Positions 26,666 through 35,490 of a stretch of DNA of 64,000 nt are shown here, piece by piece. Position numbers and translations under genes: made by a program. The notes under the pieces are model-generated. The model did no database searches. It was not told the DNA's origin and saw only the letters and a list, made by a program, of their open reading frames with translations. The first letter of the stretch is position 1. The number at the start of each line of letters is the position of its first letter. The stretch comes from Synechococcus sp. BIOS-E4-1 (GTDB lineage Bacteria > Cyanobacteriota > Cyanobacteriia > PCC-6307 > Cyanobiaceae). The stretch covers positions 841,243 through 905,242 of the forward strand of contig NZ_CP047935.1 of assembly GCF_014279995.1 (NCBI RefSeq). Direction: 5' to 3'.

Positions 26666-26761
26666 GCTCCGGTAGTGTGCCGCCACTGGCTTCCTGGTCA
26701 ACTGAGCCCTGTCAGAACGTTGCCTCTGAAACTCCAGTGGATCCACCTACTCCTGGATCGC

Positions 26762-26908
26762 TCAGGTGGTGACGTTCATTGGCAGAACTGAGACCCCACG
26801 ACGCTTCATTTCCTGTGCATCGTTTGTCTTTTCATTGATTGGTCGGCCCCTCTTGGCTCCAATCCTTTTGCTGTGGACCTCAACAGTGTGTTCCCCGATC
26901 AGATTCAT
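26762..26908 (-). CDS. possible 48-residue basic protein
   Basis: An ATG frame reading MNLIGEHTVEVHSKRIGAKR followed by GRPINEKTNDAQEMKRRG and a short hydrophobic end. It is Lys/Arg-rich with no membrane segment and could bind nucleic acid. It competes with another minus-strand frame from 27068; neither has a recognisable relative. Low support. Confidence 0.3.
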   Translation of the reverse strand: MNLIGEHTVEVHSKRIGAKRGRPINEKTNDAQEMKRRGVSVLPMNVTT

Positions 26909-27060
26909 CGACCCCAGACCAGTAAAGAACTTTCGTCAGCGTTGACATGCGACTGGCTAAGTCTTGGGTGCTTTGTCGTGATGTTTTGCTCTTAGAGACT
27001 TTCTGTCGTTCTTGCCATTGGTTCTTCGGTTGATGGTGTGACAGTGCAGCTTGGCCAAGT

Positions 27061-27183
27061 TCAGCCAAAGAATCCCTTGGACTGTAAAAACAGCCCGACA
27101 GCCAGCAGTGGGCCGAATCCAGCGATCAGCAGCGTGATTTTCATGCGCAGGGGTGAGACCTGCTTCTCCTTCTGCACCGGCAT
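27061..27183 (-). CDS. 40-residue single-span membrane protein
   Basis: ATG 27183 to TGA at 27061. A basic N-terminus (PVQKEKQVSPLRMK) precedes one transmembrane helix (ITLLIAGFGPLLAVGLFL) and a short QSKGFFG end. The positive-inside pattern and clean helix make it likely to be real. It lies 34 bp downstream of cobL on the same strand, probably cotranscribed. I cannot place it in a named family; small photosystem-type subunits look like this, but that is only a resemblance. Confidence 0.55.
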   Translation of the reverse strand: MPVQKEKQVSPLRMKITLLIAGFGPLLAVGLFLQSKGFFG

Positions 27184-27216
27184 GGATCGGGATTGGAACG
27201 GCCTTGATTCTGCAGG

Positions 27217-28467
27217 TCAGCCTTTCGTTTTGCTGCCGCGGAGAATTAGGACTGGGTTCATGGGTGCTAGCCGGGTGCCATCCGCCAGAGGTTGACCGCG
27301 ATAGGCCTGCTGCTGGCTGATCTGAATGGCCCAGCTGGCTTGATCCAGGATTGGCTTCAGTTCTGCAAGGGCTTCAACGTTGGCCATCGGAATGGCAACG
27401 ACGCCTCCCGGGTTCATGCGATCGATCACGGCTTGCAAGAGCTCTGATCGCTGGCGGCCGCCCCCGCCCAGGAGCACGCGATCGGGTGCTGGCAACTCTT
27501 CGAGAACAGACAGGGCGCTGGCTTCAACCACAACTGCTGGTTTCACTCCCAGTCGTCTGGCATTGGCCTCAATCAGCGTTCCGCCACCGCTGCGTTGTTC
27601 TACAGCAAACAGTTGCAGTTGCGGCCGGAGTCTCAGTGCTTCCAAACCCACGCTGCCGGTGCCAGCGCCTAGATCCCAGAGCACCCCTTGTTGAGGCAGC
27701 TGCAGATCAGCCAGCAGCTGGATTCTCACTTCCCGCTTGGTCATCAGACCCGGTCGGTCGTGGTGTTGTAGATACAGGCCGTCGTCGAGTCCGAACAGAG
27801 GCAAAGTGTCTGCAATCGGATCGGCAGGAGGTTCTGCCAGCAGCACCACCAGGTGCAAGGGATTGAGATCAGAGGGGGTGGCCTGCGTTGGGTTAAGACG
27901 CTGGACGCGCTCATCATTGTGGCCCAGTGCTTCAAAAAGCCAGAGGGCGTAACTCGCTTCCAGCCCGCTGCTGCTGAGGATGCGTCGCACATCATTCACC
28001 CCGCCGCGGCTGGGATCGGTGAGCACAGCAAGGGCGGAGGGGCGCTGTTGCAGTCGTTGGATCAGTGGAGCTGAATCACGCCCATGCAGGCTGATCCATT
28101 CCGCGTTCTGCCAGGGTCTCCCCAATCGAGCAAAAGCCAGTTGCAGTGAGGATGGACCGGGGTGAAAGCGCAGACTCTCTCGCCCCAGACGTTCGATCAG
28201 GATCCGGCCGATACCGAACCAGAGCGGATCGCCACTGGCCAGCACCACACCTCGTTGGTCTGAGCCGAGGGCTCTCAGGCTCTGGCAGAGGCTGATCGGC
28301 TCGTCGCTGTTGAGGCACCTTGCTGAGGAGTCACATTTCAGCCACTGCTTCAGCGCTGGTTGCATCCTGTGCGGCGCAGCGATCAGATCGGCTTGTCGCA
28401 CCAAGGCCTGGAGTGCTTCTGGCAGCGAGTCAGGGGCACCTGCATCGGTACCGATCACATCAATCAT
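27217..28467 (-). CDS. cobL: bifunctional precorrin-6Y C5,15-methyltransferase (CbiE-CbiT fusion)
   Basis: Two-domain enzyme of (pseudo)cobalamin synthesis: the N-terminal SAM-dependent methyltransferase (CbiE-like) methylates the corrin ring, and the C-terminal CbiT-like domain methylates and decarboxylates. The 416-residue protein shows DVIGTDAGAP at the start, VVLASGDPLWFGIGR and FHPGPSSLQLAFARLGRPW in the CbiE part, and from about residue 235 KREVRIQLLADLQLP, WDLGAGTGSVGLEAL and DRVLLGGGGR in the CbiT part. Length is right for the fused form. No other cob/cbi gene is in the window, typical of scattered cyanobacterial cobalamin genes. Confidence 0.94.
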   Translation of the reverse strand: MIDVIGTDAGAPDSLPEALQALVRQADLIAAPHRMQPALKQWLKCDSSARCLNSDEPISLCQSLRALGSDQRGVVLASGDPLWFGIGRILIERLGRESLRFHPGPSSLQLAFARLGRPWQNAEWISLHGRDSAPLIQRLQQRPSALAVLTDPSRGGVNDVRRILSSSGLEASYALWLFEALGHNDERVQRLNPTQATPSDLNPLHLVVLLAEPPADPIADTLPLFGLDDGLYLQHHDRPGLMTKREVRIQLLADLQLPQQGVLWDLGAGTGSVGLEALRLRPQLQLFAVEQRSGGGTLIEANARRLGVKPAVVVEASALSVLEELPAPDRVLLGGGGRQRSELLQAVIDRMNPGGVVAIPMANVEALAELKPILDQASWAIQISQQQAYRGQPLADGTRLAPMNPVLILRGSKTKG

Positions 28468-28794
28468 GGTGTCATTCTCATGCCAGCGCCGAGCCTCTGC
28501 AGTTCAGAGCTCGTTGGCAGTCTTCACCACAGAAGCGGCCCAGGTTCCGGTCGCCAAGGCCATTTCACTGACATCCATCCATGCAGTGTGATCCCTTGCT
28601 GTTGCGCTTGTCTCTCATTGTTCCCAGAACAATGGCTGACATTGATTGCCGAGTATATTGCTGCTGCTTTTTATGGTTTTGGGGAATAAATACTCAATCA
28701 CTTCTGCCAGATACATTTTGGGCTTCTGCACAGCAACAATTGATCAAGGTTGAATGAAAGTTGCCTGCATTATTCTCCCAGATTTTGTAGCGCA
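28468..28794. other. 327-bp gap without a convincing gene
   Basis: A 58-codon plus-strand frame from ATG 28581 gives a Cys/Trp/Leu-rich product that looks accidental. No promoter or terminator stands out upstream of cobL. Confidence 0.4.
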
Positions 28795-28980
28795 ATGGAT
28801 CTGAGATTAATTCAATTCCTGTCTGAATGTCGCGATGAAGAGCATGAAGCGATTGATCGTTGGTTCCATGCTTTTCAGCCAATCTCAATGACAATGGCTG
28901 GTGCGATCAGTTTTGCAAGAGACACCACAAGGTTGGCTGAGCTTCTCGGAACAACCGAATCTGCTGCCCATAACGCTTGA
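28795..28980 (+). CDS. small protein of unknown function
   Basis: From ATG 28795 a 61-residue acidic helical product (RLIQFLSECRDEEHEAIDRW, then ISMTMAGAISFARDTTRLAEL). No signal or membrane segment. The frame opens at 28750 but the first 15 codons look non-coding. No family recognised; the composition suits a small regulatory or adaptor protein, which is speculation. Confidence 0.5.
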   Translation: MDLRLIQFLSECRDEEHEAIDRWFHAFQPISMTMAGAISFARDTTRLAELLGTTESAAHNA

Positions 28981-29154
28981 TCAGCAATCATTTGATCAGT
29001 GTTAAGTTGATGATTTGATGCTTGCCATCTTGAGCATGGCTGCAGTGGTTAATTGTGCCCCAAGCGTCCGCATCAATCACTACTTGCCATCGATGCATTC
29101 AACTTTAAGCCAATGCCCTGAATTCTTACAGTAAGCTTTTGCGATTGGTCTCGA

Positions 29155-29376
29155 ATGACATCGAGTCGAGTCGATCGGATTTCCAGTGTTCACTGGTGGT
29201 TGCCTCATAAGGATATTGGAGTGATGTTGAAGCAAGCTCACTCCACGTTTAGTGACGATTTTCAGGGCGAAGAAATTCAAGAAATGATGGAAAAATGGGT
29301 TGAAAATGTCTGCCGATTGTCAGAGGGAGATATGCGTGATCTTCTGAGCCTGGTAAAAGAATTTTCCCTGGATTGA
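29155..29376 (+). CDS. small acidic protein of unknown function
   Basis: A 73-residue frame from ATG 29155; an internal ATG at 29224 gives a 50-residue form. The second half (EEIQEMMEKWVENVCRLSEG, then DMRDLLSLVKEF) is a convincing amphipathic helix pair. No family recognised. On the opposite strand a short tail (KNSGHWLKVECIDGK, around 29083-29130) also looks protein-like, but its frame has no good start. Confidence 0.5.
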   Translation: MTSSRVDRISSVHWWLPHKDIGVMLKQAHSTFSDDFQGEEIQEMMEKWVENVCRLSEGDMRDLLSLVKEFSLD

Positions 29377-29521
29377 AAGTGGGCCGGTTGTAAGTCAGGT
29401 TTTTGGTTTCAATCGTCAGGGCGCTAGCAATGCTGATGATGCCCACTCGTGTCGTCAGGCCTTCTATTGCCGGCGATCAACAGCATTGCTAGTAGGTCCT
29501 TAGTTCATACAACGACTGTCT

Positions 29522-30634
29522 GTGAGCAAGTCTTTACGCCGCGGAGCCTCGCTTCTTTTTGCTTCAGCTATGGGATGCGCTGCCTTGACGGGGCTCAACG
29601 GCCAAGCGGGCAGCGTCAGGTTGGCGTCGAGCGGCCAAAGCTGTCCTGAAGCTGCTGTTGAACAGACCGCCACGGTGGTGACTCCGGTCACGAAAGCCAA
29701 CTATGCCTTTGCGGAAACCGAAGTGATCCTTGCCGATTATGTGCGCAAGATCGCCAAAGGCACCTGCAGTGATGGCGTTGGTGTGTTCTTCCACCAAAAG
29801 ACGGCCCAGGATCCAAAAGAACGTTCGATTCTGCGGCCCAATTTCGATACGCTCTATTCCTTCGCTGTGCTGGATCTCAACAGTCCGGCCACTGTGGTGT
29901 TGCCCGACACCGATCGCTATCAGATTCTCGAGGTCGTGGATGACGAACACTGGATCCCGTTGATCAGTGACAAGCCGGGGCGCTACAACCTCACCAAGGA
30001 TTCCATGGGTAGTCGTTATGTGTTCGCTTTTGTGCGGACTCAGGTGAACATGCAGGATCCCGAAGATCTCAAGCAGGCAGCTGCTGTTCAGGAGCAGATC
30101 AAGCTTGAGCAGAGCGAGAAGGGCTCATTTGTTGTGGGTCACAAGTACGACATGAAGCAAATTCTGGCCTTGCGCGCTGACTACAACGCGCGACGGCAGC
30201 CAGAGGGGATCACATCGGAAATGGCTTTTGGCAAAAAAGGGCAGATCAGTCCTGAAATGCGCAACTTCGGGGTTGCCATCGGCTGGGGCGGCCTCCCTAA
30301 GGAAGGCGCTGTTTATCCATTCCCGAAGGTCGTTGACTCGACAGAGCCTCAGACGCTGACTCTGAAAAACGTTCCGATTGATCCGCGGGCGTTCTGGTCA
30401 GTGACTATCTATGATAGGGAAGGTTTTTCCATTGGTGAAAACTATAATATCAACAGTGCTTTTGCCAAGCAGAATGAGCAAGGAGAGTATGTGATTCATC
30501 TCGGTGGTGATAAAAATCAAGACAATTATCTTGATATTTATCCGGGATGGAATGCCGCGATTCGCATCTACTCACCAACGAAAGCTTACTTTGATGGTTC
30601 GTGGACTTCTCCTCAATTCGAATCGGCAAAATGA
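29522..30634 (+). CDS. DUF1254/DUF1214 exported protein (copy 1)
   Basis: A 370-residue protein with an N-terminal signal-like segment (RRGASLLFASAMGCAALTGL), then DUF1254 (about 55-170: RPNFDTLYSFAVLDL, DTDRYQILEVVDDEHW) and a C-terminal DUF1214 domain (about 270-370: DPRAFWSVTIYDREGF, GWNAAIRIYSPTKAYFDGSW). It is shorter and more divergent than the two copies that follow. No enzymatic role is established for these families; a periplasmic location is likely. Start is GTG 29522. Confidence 0.8.
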   Translation: MSKSLRRGASLLFASAMGCAALTGLNGQAGSVRLASSGQSCPEAAVEQTATVVTPVTKANYAFAETEVILADYVRKIAKGTCSDGVGVFFHQKTAQDPKERSILRPNFDTLYSFAVLDLNSPATVVLPDTDRYQILEVVDDEHWIPLISDKPGRYNLTKDSMGSRYVFAFVRTQVNMQDPEDLKQAAAVQEQIKLEQSEKGSFVVGHKYDMKQILALRADYNARRQPEGITSEMAFGKKGQISPEMRNFGVAIGWGGLPKEGAVYPFPKVVDSTEPQTLTLKNVPIDPRAFWSVTIYDREGFSIGENYNINSAFAKQNEQGEYVIHLGGDKNQDNYLDIYPGWNAAIRIYSPTKAYFDGSWTSPQFESAK

Positions 30635-30735
30635 ATGCCGCCCAAGGGCTTTGTGTTATGACTTTTCTGTTGGATCGACGCAGTTTTGTCTGAGTAAGGT
30701 CCTTGTTGCTGGCGAAAAAAAACCATTTGGCTGAG

Positions 30736-30764
30736 CGCGTGTGGATGATGTTCGCACGCGTTTT
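30736..30764 (+). terminator. possible intrinsic terminator between DUF1254 copies 1 and 2
   Basis: CGCGTGTG pairs with CGCACGCG (one G-T pair) around an 11-nt loop, followed by TTTTCG. The stem is good but the T-run is short, and it lies 100 bp after the upstream stop. Confidence 0.4.
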
Positions 30765-30895
30765 CGCTTGTGGTTTTTGCCGGATGGTATGCAGCCAGAA
30801 TTCCCCCTGATCCCGTTTGGGCGAATTTCTTTTTGCTGCGCAGTCGCATCACCTGATTTTCTTTAAACAAAAAAAGAACGCTAATTCGGCAGTCA

Positions 30896-32473
30896 ATGAA
30901 AGGGTTCGCGAGCAGATTCCGCACCAGGTCTTCCGCTGTTTTTCTCGCTTCAGCGTTTGCTGCCAGTCTGAGCACGCCAGTCCTTGCACAGAGCGCTGTC
31001 AACGCTTCAGGTCCTGTCCCAAGGGGTTACACCACGCCAATTCCCGCTGAGCTGTTCACGCCTGATCAGGTCGATACCAGTGCAGGCACGTTTCGCTTTT
31101 TCGACGGCATGCCGGATGCCGCCACGGTAGACGCCAGTTTTGATTACCTCAAATTCATCCGCGCCTATGAGACGTTTCTCACGTTGATGCCGGCTGCCAG
31201 CATCGAGATGATGCGTGTCGGTCATGCGCAGCAGGGGGTCGACGACTACACGAAGGTCATGTTGATGGCCCCGCTGAATTCCAATCCACTGTTTCTGACC
31301 GGAAATACCGACACGGTGTATGGCTCCGCCTTCTTCAATCTGAAGGACACGGGGCCGATGGTGATTGAAATCCCAGCCGGCCTCGGCCCTGGCACGATCA
31401 ATGATGCCTATTTCCGATTTGTGGCCGATACAGGTGCTCCCGGCCCAGATCGGGGCAAAGGAGGCAAGTATCTGATCCTTGGTCCCGACGACGCAGAGCC
31501 CGCGAACACCGAGGGCTATTTCGTGTTTCGTTCACCCAGCTACTCCAACTGGTTGATCATGCGTGCTTTTCTCGATGATCAAGGCAAGCCTGATCAGGCG
31601 GTTGCCAACTATGAAAATGGCGTACGTCTTTATCCGCTCTCACTGAAAGACAACCCTCCGGCGATGACTTTTGTGCAAGGAGGCGATCTCGTCTTCAACA
31701 CGGTCCATGCCAATAATTTCCACTTCTTTGAGGAGCTGAACACGGTGATTCAGCGTGAACCGGTCGATCTGTTTGACCCAGAACTGCTCGGGCTGGCTTC
31801 GGCGATCGGACTTGAAAAAGGCAAACCCTTCAATCCCAGTGCTGAGGATCGCAGGATTCTCGAGGAAGCTGTGCAGGTGGGAGTCGCCTATGTGCGCTCC
31901 GATATGGGTAAGCCTCGTAATCGCGACGTCTACTTCTATGAGGACAAGCAGTGGTTCAGTCCTTTTGCCGGCGGAAGCCATGAATGGCTCATCGATGGCG
32001 GCAAGGGCGGCAGAAACCTTGATGCCAGAAGCAACTTTTTCTGGGGTTACACCGTCAATACCCCTGCCATGGTCCTGAAGATGGTCGGTGCTGGATCCCA
32101 GTACGGGGTGGTGGCGACTGATGCCGATGGCGTCTATCTCGATGGCAGTAAGAACTACAAGTTCACGGTGGATGCCAACGTGCCGGCCAAGGATTTCTGG
32201 TCGATGGTGGTTTACGACCCCCAGACGCGCTCTGAATTGCAAACGCCCCAGATGCTGCCCAGCAAAAACAGCAAGCGCAACAAAGACATGGTGGTCAACG
32301 CCAATGGCAGCATTGATCTCTACTTCGGTCCGACTGCGCCGCAGGGTAAGGAAGCCAACTGGATTCAGACCATTCCCGGTAAGGGATGGTTTGGAATTTT
32401 CCGTTTTTACGGACCGCTGGAGCCTTGGTTCGACAAGACCTGGCAGCTCAACGACATTCAGCCTCTCGGTTGA
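30896..32473 (+). CDS. DUF1254/DUF1214 exported protein (copy 2)
   Basis: A 525-residue protein with a typical signal peptide (SSAVFLASAFAASLSTPVLAQ), the DUF1254 domain (about 85-215: SNPLFLTGNTDTVYGSAFFNL, GPMVIEIPAGLGPGTINDAYF) and DUF1214 in the last 120 residues (VPAKDFWSMVVYDPQTRSELQ, IDLYFGPTAP, GKGWFGIFRFYGPLEPWFD). Length is normal for the long form of the family. The next gene, 37 bp downstream, is a close paralogue, so the pair arose by tandem duplication. Its place before an amine oxidase and two outer-membrane proteins suggests a role in periplasmic processing of an imported compound (inference). Confidence 0.88.
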   Translation: MKGFASRFRTRSSAVFLASAFAASLSTPVLAQSAVNASGPVPRGYTTPIPAELFTPDQVDTSAGTFRFFDGMPDAATVDASFDYLKFIRAYETFLTLMPAASIEMMRVGHAQQGVDDYTKVMLMAPLNSNPLFLTGNTDTVYGSAFFNLKDTGPMVIEIPAGLGPGTINDAYFRFVADTGAPGPDRGKGGKYLILGPDDAEPANTEGYFVFRSPSYSNWLIMRAFLDDQGKPDQAVANYENGVRLYPLSLKDNPPAMTFVQGGDLVFNTVHANNFHFFEELNTVIQREPVDLFDPELLGLASAIGLEKGKPFNPSAEDRRILEEAVQVGVAYVRSDMGKPRNRDVYFYEDKQWFSPFAGGSHEWLIDGGKGGRNLDARSNFFWGYTVNTPAMVLKMVGAGSQYGVVATDADGVYLDGSKNYKFTVDANVPAKDFWSMVVYDPQTRSELQTPQMLPSKNSKRNKDMVVNANGSIDLYFGPTAPQGKEANWIQTIPGKGWFGIFRFYGPLEPWFDKTWQLNDIQPLG

Positions 32474-32510
32474 GACCTGAACCCATCAACACCACGATTC
32501 ATTCTCAACC

Positions 32511-34064
32511 ATGACTCCTCTAACTCGTTTCCCTTCCGCTCTTCTTTCCGCATTGTTGCTTGCCTGCAGCGGTTCAGCCTTGCAGGCCGCTGATGTCGTC
32601 CCCAAGGGCTACAACACCACCATTCCTGAGGATGTATTGACGCCTGACAGGGTGCAGACACGGATCGGTACGTTCAACTATTTCGATGGTTTCCCCGACG
32701 ACGACACCATGGCCAAGGCCCGCCGTCAGGTGGATCTTGGTCGTGGTGTGCAGACCTTCCTGAACTTCATGCCGGCGGCATCGCTCGAAATGCTCTACGT
32801 GGGGCACCGTGATGGCTACGGCATGCAGGTGAACCGGGATATCGGTTTGTTTGAAGAGCTGATGAGTTCCAAATCACTCTGGCTAACCGGCAATACCGAC
32901 ACGGTTTACGCCACTGCCTTCCTTGATCTCTCCAAGGGTCCCATCGTGGTTGAGGTGCCCGCTGGTACCGGCCCCGGCACAGTGAACGATGCCTTCTTCC
33001 GCTTTGTAGTGGATATGGGCGGTCCCGGCCCCGATAAAGGCAAGGGCGGAAAATACCTGATTGTTGGTCCAGGGCAGACAGCTCCTGCCAACACCGAGGG
33101 CTATTTCGTTGCCAACACTCCCAGCAAGATCAACTGGTTGATCCTGCGAGGTTTTCTGGATGATCAGGGCAAGACAGACACCGCCAGAAATGCTTTCAAG
33201 GGTGGTTTGAAGGTCTATCCCTATTCAGAGCGAGCCAATCCTCCAGCCAATAACTTCAAAAACCTCACGGATTGGGAAACGAACACCATTCATGCCAACA
33301 ATTTCAAGTTCTATGAGGAGCTTGATGAGGTGATTCAACGCGAGCCTTCCGACCTGTTCTCGCCTGAACTGCTCGGCATGGCATCGTCGATCGGGATTGA
33401 GAAAGGCAAGCCTTTCAACCCTTCCCCGGAGCAGAAGGCCCTGCTCACCGAGGCGGTCGCCATTGGTAATGCCACAGCGCGTTCGATTCTGTTCGGACCG
33501 AAGGATCCCAAGAATTACATCTACCCCGGCAAGGCCGGTTACTGGCAAACCGGCTTCCCTGGTGGCAGTCACGAGTATTTGGTGGATAAGGGTAACGGTG
33601 GCCGCGATATGGATGGCCGCACGTTGTTCTTCTATCTGGCCACGGTGAATACACCGGCCATGGCCCTGGAAATTCCGGGTGTGGGCTCCCAGTACGCCTT
33701 CAGTTCAAGGGACGGCAGCGGCGCTTATCTCAATGGTTCCAACACCTACAAACTGAATATTCCGGCCAACCCTCCGGCTCAGAAATTCTGGTCGTTTGTG
33801 GTTTACGACCCGCAGACCCGTTCGATGCTGCAGACCGGCGAAATGCCCTATCCCAGCAAGAACAACAAGCGCAACGCTGACATGGTGAAGAATGCGGATG
33901 GCAGCATTGATCTCTACTTCGGCCCGCAAGCACCTACTGGAATGGAGGCTAACTGGGTGAAGACTGTTCCAGGCAAGGGATGGTTCGGCATCTTCCGTCT
34001 CTACGGACCCGGGCAGGAGTGGTTTGACCGCACCTGGAAACTCGGGGATATCGAAAAGGTCTGA
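32511..34064 (+). CDS. DUF1254/DUF1214 exported protein (copy 3)
   Basis: A 517-residue paralogue of the preceding gene, sharing LWLTGNTDTVYATAFLDL, NTEGYF, ELLGMASSIGIEKGKPFNPS and GKGWFGIFRLYGP. It has its own signal peptide (ALLSALLLACSGSALQAA; the Cys could make it a lipoprotein). The two long copies are most alike at the family motifs and differ in the middle, so they have diverged since the duplication. Probably cotranscribed with copy 2 (37-bp gap). Confidence 0.88.
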   Translation: MTPLTRFPSALLSALLLACSGSALQAADVVPKGYNTTIPEDVLTPDRVQTRIGTFNYFDGFPDDDTMAKARRQVDLGRGVQTFLNFMPAASLEMLYVGHRDGYGMQVNRDIGLFEELMSSKSLWLTGNTDTVYATAFLDLSKGPIVVEVPAGTGPGTVNDAFFRFVVDMGGPGPDKGKGGKYLIVGPGQTAPANTEGYFVANTPSKINWLILRGFLDDQGKTDTARNAFKGGLKVYPYSERANPPANNFKNLTDWETNTIHANNFKFYEELDEVIQREPSDLFSPELLGMASSIGIEKGKPFNPSPEQKALLTEAVAIGNATARSILFGPKDPKNYIYPGKAGYWQTGFPGGSHEYLVDKGNGGRDMDGRTLFFYLATVNTPAMALEIPGVGSQYAFSSRDGSGAYLNGSNTYKLNIPANPPAQKFWSFVVYDPQTRSMLQTGEMPYPSKNNKRNADMVKNADGSIDLYFGPQAPTGMEANWVKTVPGKGWFGIFRLYGPGQEWFDRTWKLGDIEKV

Positions 34065-34158
34065 CCATGTTTCGACTTCACACGTGGGCTGATTGTTTTC
34101 CAGCGGGTGACTTCCGTCCGAAATCATTCAGGCAGACCATTGACTGATTTTTTGAATC

Positions 34159-35463
34159 GTGAACATGAAGACCGTTGATGTTGTTGTGATCGGTGGTGGC
34201 TTTGCCGGCGTCACCGCTGCCCGGGACCTGCAGAAGCGTGGATTCAAGGTGCTGGTGCTCGAGGCGCGCGATCGCTTAGGTGGTCGCACCTGGAGCACCG
34301 ATCGCAATGGATTCCATGTGGAGCTGGGTGGCACCTGGATTCACTGGACCCAACCCTTTGTATGGGCGGAAAAGGAACGCTACGGCCTCGAGATTCAGGA
34401 GACTCCAGGGTGCGTTGCCGAGCGGGTGGCGATCAAGGTGGATGGTCAGGTTCAGGAGTTGCGTGAGGACCAACTCGGTGAGTTTGTCTCAGGTTTTGAG
34501 CAGTTCTTCGCTGAAGCTCAACTGGTCTGGGAACGTCCCTACGACTCCCATTACAACTGGCCCGCGATTGAGCAACGTGATGCCCTGAGTGTGGCCGATC
34601 GTCTCGCTTCTCTGGATCTCACGCCTTTACAGCGCACCAGCATTGGTGGCTTTCTCGAGATTTTGTCGATGAATCAGCCGCAGAATGCCTCCTATCTGGA
34701 GATGATGCGCTGTTGGTCGCTCACGGGGTGGAATTATTCCCTGTTCAATGACTCAGCAGCCCGCTACAAACTCAAGCGCGGCACCGGCGCTCTGGTGCAA
34801 GCGATGGCCAGTGATGGTGGCTTTGATGTGATGCTGGACACCAGCGTGACATCCATTCAGCAAACGGCCAACGGCGTGACGGTGACGACAGCAGCTGGTG
34901 AGCAGGTGAGTGCCAAGCGAGCAGTGGTCACCGTGCCGCTGAATGTGCTTCACAGCGTGGCGTTTGATCCTCCCCTGAAACCGGTGAAAGTGGAGGCCTC
35001 AAAACTCAAGCATGTGGGTGGTGGAGCCAAAGTGTTTTTTGAGGTTGAGGGAGACCCTGGTGCAGTGATGACTCTGGCCAGGTCGACTGACTCTGCGCTG
35101 ATCGGCAGCTTCACCTATCAGCGCGGTGATCAGCGTTCTGTGTTGGTCGGTTTCAGTTTGGAGCCGGATGCACTGGAACGATCTGTTGCGGATTGGCAAC
35201 TGGTTCTTGAGGAGTTTGTGCCCGGCATTCGGTTGCTGTCGACCTTCGGACATGACTGGGGAGGCGATGCTCTCTCCCAGGGGAGTTGGTGCACGTACCG
35301 CCCCTGCACCTTTGTCCGCTTCGCTGATGAACTACCAAAGCCAGACAACAATCTGTTCTTTGCCTCTGGTGATCATGGCGAGGGATGGCGCGGCTTCATT
35401 GAAGGCGCCATTTCCAGCGGATCCAAAACCGCAGTGGCTGTGGCGGCAAGCCTCAACCCCTGA
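34159..35463 (+). CDS. FAD-dependent amine oxidase family protein
   Basis: A 434-residue flavoprotein of the monoamine oxidase type, which oxidises an amine to an imine with FAD. It has the N-terminal dinucleotide-binding fingerprint (VDVVVIGGGFAGVTAARDL, with the Glu of VLVLEARDRLGGRTW), the substrate-domain segment GGTWIHWTQPFVW, and the C-terminal FAD motif NLFFASGDHGEGWRGFIEGAISSG. There is no signal peptide, so it should act in the cytoplasm. TTG/GTG alternatives exist just before, but ATG 34165 or the GTG at 34159 give nearly the same protein. The substrate is unknown. Confidence 0.87.
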   Translation: MNMKTVDVVVIGGGFAGVTAARDLQKRGFKVLVLEARDRLGGRTWSTDRNGFHVELGGTWIHWTQPFVWAEKERYGLEIQETPGCVAERVAIKVDGQVQELREDQLGEFVSGFEQFFAEAQLVWERPYDSHYNWPAIEQRDALSVADRLASLDLTPLQRTSIGGFLEILSMNQPQNASYLEMMRCWSLTGWNYSLFNDSAARYKLKRGTGALVQAMASDGGFDVMLDTSVTSIQQTANGVTVTTAAGEQVSAKRAVVTVPLNVLHSVAFDPPLKPVKVEASKLKHVGGGAKVFFEVEGDPGAVMTLARSTDSALIGSFTYQRGDQRSVLVGFSLEPDALERSVADWQLVLEEFVPGIRLLSTFGHDWGGDALSQGSWCTYRPCTFVRFADELPKPDNNLFFASGDHGEGWRGFIEGAISSGSKTAVAVAASLNP

Positions 35464-35490
35464 AGCCTCCAATCTCTTCAGTAACGCTGA

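Noticed and set aside
27351-27866. Plus-strand frame (171 codons) opposite cobL
   Set aside because: Arg/Gln/Val-rich shadow of the recognised cobalamin gene.
28581-28757. 58-codon plus-strand frame upstream of the 28.8-kb small gene
   Set aside because: Cys/Trp clusters and no similarity; looks accidental.
16318-29521. Integrated element (phage or genomic island with tRNA attachment site)
   Set aside because: The stretch is accessory in content, but I found no integrase, tRNA gene, direct attachment repeats or insertion sequence at its borders.
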